From Alcaligenaceae bacterium (GTDB lineage Bacteria; Pseudomonadota; Gammaproteobacteria; Burkholderiales; Burkholderiaceae), in contig CANFEI010000095.1 in assembly GCA_947445495.1 (NCBI GenBank), forward strand, positions 1 to 5,915: a DNA stretch of 5,915 nucleotides, given 5' to 3'. The notes below the pieces were generated by a model. The model worked only from the letters and a program-made list of their open reading frames with translations. It had not been told where the DNA came from and searched no databases. This document shows positions 1-5,915 of the stretch, piece by piece; the stretch's first letter is position 1; each line of letters starts with the position of its first letter. A program made the translations under genes and the position numbers.

Positions 1-55
1 CTTGCTCGCGGTGCTGTTTGCCTGGCGCTTAAAAGTTCGCCAGGCACTACAGTAA
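1..55 (+). CDS. 3' end of an unidentified gene, probably a membrane protein (partial)
   Basis: Reading from base 2, the plus strand encodes LLAVLFAWRLKVRQALQ and then a TAA stop at 53-55. The fragment has a short hydrophobic stretch followed by a basic tail, which is typical of the last transmembrane helix and cytoplasmic end of an inner-membrane protein. It would converge on hemB, with only 4 bp between the two stop codons. Seventeen codons are too few to name a family, and the gene's body lies outside the window. The other reading frames here give no better candidate. A 9-bp inverted repeat lies inside these last codons. The call rests only on composition and convergent placement, so it is tentative. 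Confidence 0.45.
   Translation, partial: LLAVLFAWRLKVRQALQ
19..46 (-). terminator. Perfect 9-bp hairpin just past hemB, possible terminator without U-tract
   Basis: TGCCTGGCG at 19-27 and CGCCAGGCA at 38-46 are perfect inverted repeats around a 10-base loop. The hairpin begins about 14 bases past the hemB stop on the minus strand and overlaps the last codons of the convergent plus-strand fragment. Neither strand has a run of T after the stem, so it is not a classical intrinsic terminator. It could protect the hemB 3' end, act with Rho, or block read-through between the convergent genes. The repeat is directly visible; the function is inferred. Confidence 0.4.
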
Positions 56-59
56 GTGG

Positions 60-1696
<1,637 letters not shown>

Positions 1697-1729
1697 GGAA
1701 AGGCCACAAAGAATATGCTCAAACGCTAT

Positions 1730-1735
1730 TGTATA
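1730..1735 (-). promoter_or_regulatory. Possible -10 element for engB-hemB
   Basis: The minus strand reads TATACA here, a good -10 match, predicting a start near 1723 and a leader of about 27 bases before the engB GTG. A weak -35 candidate, TTCAAC (1754-1759), lies 18 bases upstream. It overlaps the plus-strand TATAAT almost completely. The support is only sequence resemblance. Confidence 0.35.
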
Positions 1736-1737
1736 AT
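1732..1737 (+). promoter_or_regulatory. Consensus -10 (TATAAT) for the cytochrome c4 gene
   Basis: A perfect TATAAT lies 47 bases before the cytochrome ATG in the 88-bp divergent region, predicting a start near 1743-1744 and a leader of about 40 bases. No TTGACA-like -35 sits at 16-18 bases spacing, and there is no exact extended -10 (the preceding bases are TTG). An activator or an AT-rich upstream region may compensate. No regulator site could be recognised. Confidence 0.5.
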
Positions 1738-1773
1738 CTAGGGTTTGAAAGTAGTTGAATATAAAAAAGCGTC

Positions 1774-1777
1774 GAGG
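1774..1777 (+). promoter_or_regulatory. Ribosome binding site of the cytochrome c4 gene
   Basis: GAGG lies 7 bases before the ATG at 1785, a standard spacing. It supports this start, which also places a complete signal peptide at the N-terminus. Confidence 0.7.
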
Positions 1778-1784
1778 TCTTTAA

Positions 1785-2486
1785 ATGAAGCGTTTGCTGT
1801 CCAGGTTAATGCTTGCGAGTGGCTTGCTATTTGGGGTGTCAACCCTGTCAACCACCATGGCGGCAGGCCCTGCAACGGGTCCAGCTAAGCCTGACGCGGC
1901 CAAGGGCGCCCAACTCTACGATCAAGGCGACGCCGCACGTGGCGTTGTTGCTTGCGCCTCCTGTCATGGCTCGGCGGGTAATAGCACAATCCCGGTTAAC
2001 CCCATGCTTTCGGGGCAGGCACACGAATACTTGTACAAGCAGCTGGTTGAGTTCCGCATCAAGGCGGGTGCTCAAGCTGCGTTGCGTAAGGGTCCAGATG
2101 GTGCACCGTCAGTAATGACCGCGATGGCTGCATCCCTGACCGAAGCCGATATGCGCAATGTGTCGTACTACCTGTCCTTGCAGAAAATGGCAGAGCCAGC
2201 CACGGCAACGAATGAAAAACTAGTCGAGCACGGTCAAAAAATTTGGCGTGCGGGTATTCCAGACCGTAACGTTCCGGCGTGTGCAGGTTGCCACTCCCCA
2301 ACAGGCGCTGGCATTCCCGGCCAGTACCCACGCCTTAGCGGTCAATTCCCGACATATATCGAAGAACAGCTCAAGCTGTTCCGCGCAGGACATCGTGGCA
2401 ACAGCCCCATGATGAACCAAATCGCTGATCGTATGTCTGACTCAGACATTAAGGCCGTTTCTGATTACGCGGCAGGTTTGCGTTAG
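1785..2486 (+). CDS. Periplasmic dihaem cytochrome c4
   Basis: The product is a 233-residue dihaem c-type cytochrome that carries electrons in the periplasm, typically towards a terminal oxidase. Residues 1-26 form a Sec signal peptide: basic MKRLLSR, a hydrophobic core, and a cleavage site around A26/A27 (TMAAGPA). Two cytochrome c domains follow, with haem-attachment motifs CASCH at 57-61 and CAGCH at 166-170. Both domains share the c4 pattern of LSGQ (75-78 and 184-187), a Y..KQL or Y.EEQL helix, F.R or FR.G, and a late Met-bearing segment. Candidate distal haem ligands are M111 or M114 in domain 1 and M209 or M210 in domain 2. The length fits cytochrome c4. The gene has its own RBS, a likely promoter and a strong terminator, so it is probably mostly monocistronic. 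The neighbouring resB-ccsB genes encode the machinery that would attach its haems. The redox partner cannot be told from sequence. Confidence 0.93.
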   Translation: MKRLLSRLMLASGLLFGVSTLSTTMAAGPATGPAKPDAAKGAQLYDQGDAARGVVACASCHGSAGNSTIPVNPMLSGQAHEYLYKQLVEFRIKAGAQAALRKGPDGAPSVMTAMAASLTEADMRNVSYYLSLQKMAEPATATNEKLVEHGQKIWRAGIPDRNVPACAGCHSPTGAGIPGQYPRLSGQFPTYIEEQLKLFRAGHRGNSPMMNQIADRMSDSDIKAVSDYAAGLR

Positions 2487-2509
2487 ACCTTTTACCGCAA
2501 TAAAAAAAT

Positions 2510-2541
2510 AAAAGGGGGGTCGTTAGACGCCCCTTTTTTTT
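2510..2541 (+). terminator. Strong intrinsic terminator after cytochrome c4
   Basis: AAAAGGGG at 2510-2517 pairs with CCCCTTTT at 2530-2537. After one G-G mismatch the stem continues as GTC/GAC (2519-2521 with 2526-2528), closing on a GTTA loop. Eight T residues run from 2534 to 2541. An A-rich stretch before the stem (2502-2508) gives a weaker U-tract on the opposite strand. It begins 24 bases after the cytochrome stop and ends 33 bases before resB, so it should separate cytochrome transcription from resB-ccsB. Confidence 0.9.
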
Positions 2542-2574
2542 CGATACTACAACATTTAATATCGCGACTTACCT

Positions 2575-4668
2575 TTGACCACCTCATTATCCAAGCCCGC
2601 CTCAAAGCCTTTTGCACAATTCATTGAGCTATTAAGTTCGATGCGGTTTGCAATTAGCTTGCTGGTGTACGTATGCTTGGCCAGTCTGGTCGGCACGGTT
2701 GTTCCGCAAGGCCGTACCCCCAACGCCTACATCGATCAGTTCGGCCCTTTCTGGTACGAAGTGCTCGATAAGTTTTCGATATGGCACATATATAACAACT
2801 GGTGGTTCTTGCTGACGATGGCATTTTTGGTGATTTCGACAAGCTTGTGTCTAGCGCGCAATGCACCAAAGATGCTGAAAGAAGCGAACTCCTTCCGAGA
2901 GCAAATCCGCAGCTCTAGTCTGCGATCGTTTCATCATCGCGTTGAGCTTGAGACAGCACGCGACGTGCCCAACTCTTTGGGCTCCGTGCAGGTCTGGCTA
3001 AAAAAACAAGGCTATGGCTTGCGCTTGCGCACCGAGGGTGATGCCGTGCTCATTGCTGCCAAAAAGGGAAGCGGAAACCGACTGGGTTATATCTTTGCGC
3101 ATGCAGCGATCGTCATTATTTGCGTGGGCGGTTTGCTCGATAGCGAATTGCCTGTGCGCCTGCAGGTTTGGCTGCTTGGCAAAACCCCGATCGTTGAAAA
3201 CATGTTGATTGCTGATGTCCCGGCACAAGGTCGACTGTCTTTGCGCAACCCAAGTTATCGTGCCAATGTGCTTGTGCCCGAAGGCAGTGCGCGAGATGCT
3301 GCGGTGGTCAACGTTGATGATGGTGCGCTGGTGCAGCCCTTACCGTTTAGCCTGAAGCTAAAAAAATTCATTGTCGATTACTACTCGACCGGGATGCCTA
3401 GCCGCTTTGCCAGCGAGGTGGAAGTGACGGACCCTGACACAGGCAAAAGCTTTGACGCCACGATCGAGGTCAACGAACCCCTGCACTTTAAAGGCGTCAC
3501 CGTCTACCAATCCAGTTTTGACGATGGTGGCAGCGAAGTGGAGTTGGTCGGCTATAGCCTGACCGGTGAAAAGATCGTCGAGCTCGACCTGAAAGCACGC
3601 GTTGGGCAATCAAGCGACATAAAGTTTGCGGGGCCCGGCAAGGAAGTGAAGGCCGACATCACCAAGCTGCGACCGATCAACGTAGAAGACCTTACGGCGG
3701 GCGCGCCTGCTGCACCCAAAGCGATATCCGAACACGTTGCTGCAGTGACCGGGAGCGCTGCCGGCAAAAAAAATATCAACTTGCGAAACGTTGGCCCCAG
3801 TATCGAATACCGGTTAACAGACGCGAGTGGTCAGACAACGTTGTTTCATAACTATATGTTGCCTGTTGAGTTAGATGGTATGTCTGTATTTTTGGCGGGC
3901 GTTCAAGAGGCGGGTCAGACAGGATTTAGATACATGCGTATCCCGGCAGATGACAATGGTTCGGTCAAAGAGTTCATGCTGTTGCGCGCGGCGCTTGCTG
4001 ATCCTGCGATGCGCAGCCAGGCGGCCGCAAATCTTGTACAAAGTTATCGTGGCACAGCGGTTGAACAGAAAGCCTTACAAACGTCAGCTGAGCGTGCGCT
4101 CGACACCTTTGCAACAGGCGGGCTGGGTGCGATTTCTGAGTTTCTTGAACGCAACGTACCCAAGGTTGAGCAGCAGCGTGCTGCCGATATCATCGCGCGC
4201 TTATTGTCTTCCTCTGTTGCGGAGCTCTATCGCTTGACGCGTGAGCGTGCCGGTCTAGCACCGACTGGCAACACGCCTGAACAACTAGAAAAGGCGGAGA
4301 ACTGGTCGCGTCTAGCTGTGGCAGCGTTATCGGACCTCGCGTTTTATCCCGCCCCTGTTATGTTTACGCTGAAGTCTTTTGACCATGTTCAGGCTAGTGT
4401 TTTTCAGGTTAGTCGTACGCCGGGCAAGTTGATTGTGTATGTTGGCTGTCTACTGCTGGTTCTGGGCGTTTTCACGATGTTTTATGTGCGGGATCGTCGC
4501 ATCTGGGTGTGGTTACGCCCAATAGAGCACGCAGGCGGCACAAGTGTATTGGCGGCCATGACATCGCAAAAGCGTACACTTGATTTCAATCGAGAATTCG
4601 AGCAGTTGCAACTTGCTCTTGGCCGTTTGAATCCACCTGCACAAACACCACCAACCGTTGTTCACTGA
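2575..4668 (+). CDS. resB: ResB/Ccs1 component of the System II cytochrome c synthase
   Basis: With CcsB, ResB forms the inner-membrane System II complex that handles haem and reduced apocytochrome for thioether attachment in the periplasm. In the 697 residues I see three N-terminal membrane helices (about 24-45, 77-94 and 171-188), a large periplasmic region (about 190-615) and a fourth helix (about 618-637) before a cytoplasmic tail. Family marks include SSMRFAISLL (21-30), IYNNWWF (72-78), H176 in FAHAAIVII of the third helix, a probable membrane haem-ligand histidine, then YYSTGMPSRFAS (269-280), GVTVYQSSF (307-315) and TLKSFDHVQASVFQVSRTPG (598-617). Residues 463-590 are Ala-rich, helical in character and not recognised as a separate domain. 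The protein is longer than Bacillus ResB, as I recall for betaproteobacteria. The start is a TTG without a visible RBS. The first in-frame ATG (codon 23) would remove conserved residues, so TTG is preferred but not certain. ccsB follows after 9 bp. Confidence 0.94.
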   Translation: MTTSLSKPASKPFAQFIELLSSMRFAISLLVYVCLASLVGTVVPQGRTPNAYIDQFGPFWYEVLDKFSIWHIYNNWWFLLTMAFLVISTSLCLARNAPKMLKEANSFREQIRSSSLRSFHHRVELETARDVPNSLGSVQVWLKKQGYGLRLRTEGDAVLIAAKKGSGNRLGYIFAHAAIVIICVGGLLDSELPVRLQVWLLGKTPIVENMLIADVPAQGRLSLRNPSYRANVLVPEGSARDAAVVNVDDGALVQPLPFSLKLKKFIVDYYSTGMPSRFASEVEVTDPDTGKSFDATIEVNEPLHFKGVTVYQSSFDDGGSEVELVGYSLTGEKIVELDLKARVGQSSDIKFAGPGKEVKADITKLRPINVEDLTAGAPAAPKAISEHVAAVTGSAAGKKNINLRNVGPSIEYRLTDASGQTTLFHNYMLPVELDGMSVFLAGVQEAGQTGFRYMRIPADDNGSVKEFMLLRAALADPAMRSQAAANLVQSYRGTAVEQKALQTSAERALDTFATGGLGAISEFLERNVPKVEQQRAADIIARLLSSSVAELYRLTRERAGLAPTGNTPEQLEKAENWSRLAVAALSDLAFYPAPVMFTLKSFDHVQASVFQVSRTPGKLIVYVGCLLLVLGVFTMFYVRDRRIWVWLRPIEHAGGTSVLAAMTSQKRTLDFNREFEQLQLALGRLNPPAQTPPTVVH

Positions 4669-4671
4669 GAG
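4667..4671 (+). promoter_or_regulatory. Ribosome binding site of ccsB overlapping the resB stop
   Basis: GAGAG overlaps the resB TGA and lies 6 bases before the ccsB ATG at 4678. It supports this start and suggests that resB and ccsB share one transcript with coupled translation. Confidence 0.55.
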
Positions 4672-4677
4672 ACTGCC

Positions 4678-5915
4678 ATGACACAACCAGTCGCCGGCAC
4701 TGCAAACACTTGGGATGACTTGTCTGACCCGGCCCAATCGCGCCTCGAGCGCGGCCGCCCTACGCTGTTTGATGTGCTCTTTTTTCTGTTGTTATCGGTG
4801 GGGGCGGGCGTTGCCTTGACGCACTACAGTCAGGCAATGGATAGCTACGAAAAAGTGATTCTCGTGCTGACCGTACCTTTCCTGACTTGGCTAGGCTGGT
4901 TGTGGCGACCGCTTCGCATGCTAATGATCGTCATGGCGCTAGCAGCTGGGCTTGCCCTTTGGTTGTATCAGGGTGAGATCGCGCGCGCGGACCAGGCCTT
5001 TTTGCTGAAATACCTACTGTCATCGCAGTCTGCAATTTTGTGGATGTGCGCATTGTTTGTCGTGGCCACGTTCTGTTACTGGGTTGGGCTTGCAAGCCCG
5101 ACCGCCGCATGGCTTGGCACAGCACTGACGTGGGGGGCGGTATTCGCAGGGTCTACTGGGATGTTGGTGCGATGGCGCGAAGGTCACATGTTGGGGCCCG
5201 ATATCGGTCATATTCCTGTCAGTAATTTATATGAAGTGTTCGTCCTGTTCTCGCTTGTGACCGCATTGTTTTATTTGTATTACGAAGGTCGCTATGCAAC
5301 GCGCGCCTTGGGTGGCTTTGTATTGTTGATTATCACGTCAGCCGTCGTATTTTTGCTCTGGTATTCCTTTACCCGAGATGCCTATCAGATCCAGCCCCTC
5401 GTTCCGGCGCTGAAAAGCTGGTGGATGAAAATCCATGTGCCTGCAAACTTTATCGGCTATGGAACCTTCTCTTTAGCAGCCATGGTTGGTTTTGCCTACT
5501 TGGTCAAGCAGCACGGCCAAACGCGCTCTTGGTTTAAGTTGCTGCCGCTCTTTATTCTCGGCGTCTTGCTGGCAGCGGAACCCATGGTGTTTCGCACCGA
5601 AGGGTTGTCAGCCACCTGGATGCTTTACTTTGGTATCGGGGCCGTGATTGTCGGAACGATACTGCTGTTTCGCAAACCTATTTCTGAGCGCCTTCCTTCC
5701 TTTGAAGTGCTCGACGACATCATGTATCGGGCCATCGCTGTCGGTTTCGCTTTTTTCACCGTTGCGACGATTCTTGGTGCTTTATGGGCCGCAGATGCCT
5801 GGGGTGCCTACTGGCAATGGGATCCTAAAGAAACGTGGGCGCTGATCGTTTGGTTAAACTATGCAGCGTGGCTACATATGCGTATGCTCAAAGGCTTGCG
5901 CGGGACGATGGCCGC
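4678..5915 (+). CDS. ccsB: CcsB (CcsA/ResC family) haem-handling cytochrome c synthase subunit, 3' truncated by window edge
   Basis: This polytopic inner-membrane protein is the second half of the System II synthase; it presents haem in its tryptophan-rich WWD loop for attachment to periplasmic apocytochromes. The open frame gives 412 complete codons and runs off the right edge. About 27 hydrophilic residues precede roughly twelve hydrophobic helices starting near residue 30. The WWD motif is clear at 375-388 (WGAYWQWDPKETWA). H253 in MKIHVPANFIGY fits the first periplasmic haem-ligand histidine, and H400 in WLNYAAWLHMR fits the membrane histidine after the WWD loop. The last conserved histidine is expected beyond the window. 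Residues 178-191 (HIPVSNLYEVFVLF) are another family signature. The gene begins 9 bp after resB. Naming varies (CcsA, CcsB, ResC) for the same family; ccsB is the usual betaproteobacterial name. I saw no frameshift or internal stop. Confidence 0.94.
   Translation, partial: MTQPVAGTANTWDDLSDPAQSRLERGRPTLFDVLFFLLLSVGAGVALTHYSQAMDSYEKVILVLTVPFLTWLGWLWRPLRMLMIVMALAAGLALWLYQGEIARADQAFLLKYLLSSQSAILWMCALFVVATFCYWVGLASPTAAWLGTALTWGAVFAGSTGMLVRWREGHMLGPDIGHIPVSNLYEVFVLFSLVTALFYLYYEGRYATRALGGFVLLIITSAVVFLLWYSFTRDAYQIQPLVPALKSWWMKIHVPANFIGYGTFSLAAMVGFAYLVKQHGQTRSWFKLLPLFILGVLLAAEPMVFRTEGLSATWMLYFGIGAVIVGTILLFRKPISERLPSFEVLDDIMYRAIAVGFAFFTVATILGALWAADAWGAYWQWDPKETWALIVWLNYAAWLHMRMLKGLRGTMA

Noticed and set aside
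2641..2643. ATG at ResB codon 23 as the true start
   Set aside because: It would remove the conserved residues FIELLSS just before the first helix, and no convincing RBS precedes it. It remains possible, but TTG at 2575 fits the family better.
3875..4237. A 120-codon frame within resB in another phase
   Set aside because: The product is Arg/Cys/Leu-rich without recognisable motifs, and the resB frame is intact across the region.
4021..4758. Two GCGGCCGC octamers, in resB and ccsB, as a possible repeat
   Set aside because: Both are in coding sequence with different flanks, and there is no sign of a mobile or regulatory repeat.
4979..4989. Alternating CG-rich stretch (CGCGCGCGCGG) as a possible Z-DNA or regulatory site
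   Set aside because: It is short, lies inside ccsB, and is explained by the codons for Ile-Ala-Arg-Ala.
5020..5225. Short frames on both strands over the early part of ccsB
   Set aside because: They are shadows of ccsB, whose continuous frame from 4678 encodes clear transmembrane helices and family motifs.

Overview
The window looks like ordinary chromosomal DNA from a betaproteobacterium, most likely Burkholderiales near the Alcaligenaceae. The clues are the EngB protein, whose N-terminus, G motifs and C-terminal NWISPKVVP tail resemble what I remember of Bordetella-type EngB; a HemB with aspartates in place of the zinc cysteines; and the neighbourhood hemB, engB, cytochrome c4, resB, ccsB. 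Base composition looks moderate by eye and lower than in Bordetella, so a mid-GC relative is more likely. This placement is inference from remembered families; no search was run.

Layout. Positions 1-55 (+) hold the last 17 codons of an unidentified gene, probably a membrane protein, that converges on hemB. Its end contains a perfect 9-bp inverted repeat. On the minus strand, engB (GTG start at 1696) is followed by hemB through an ATGA stop/start overlap, so the pair reads as a translationally coupled operon engB-hemB. An 88-bp divergent intergenic region (1697-1784) separates engB from a plus-strand gene for a secreted dihaem cytochrome c4 and carries a consensus TATAAT. The cytochrome gene ends in a strong intrinsic terminator. 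After it come resB (TTG start, 697 residues) and, 9 bp further on, ccsB, which runs off the right edge after 412 codons. There is no gene-free stretch over 300 bases; the longest gap is 88 bp.

How the genes work together. HemB makes porphobilinogen for haem. ResB and CcsB form the System II (Ccs) cytochrome c synthase, which delivers haem across the inner membrane and attaches it to CXXCH motifs. The adjacent cytochrome c4 has two such motifs and a signal peptide, so it is a natural client. EngB is a ribosome-assembly GTPase and is probably here only through conserved gene order.

I found no previously undescribed system. The points most worth a second look are the expression of resB (TTG start, no visible ribosome binding site, terminator immediately upstream), the overlapping divergent -10 elements, the long helical insert in ResB, and the hairpin between the convergent genes at the left edge.
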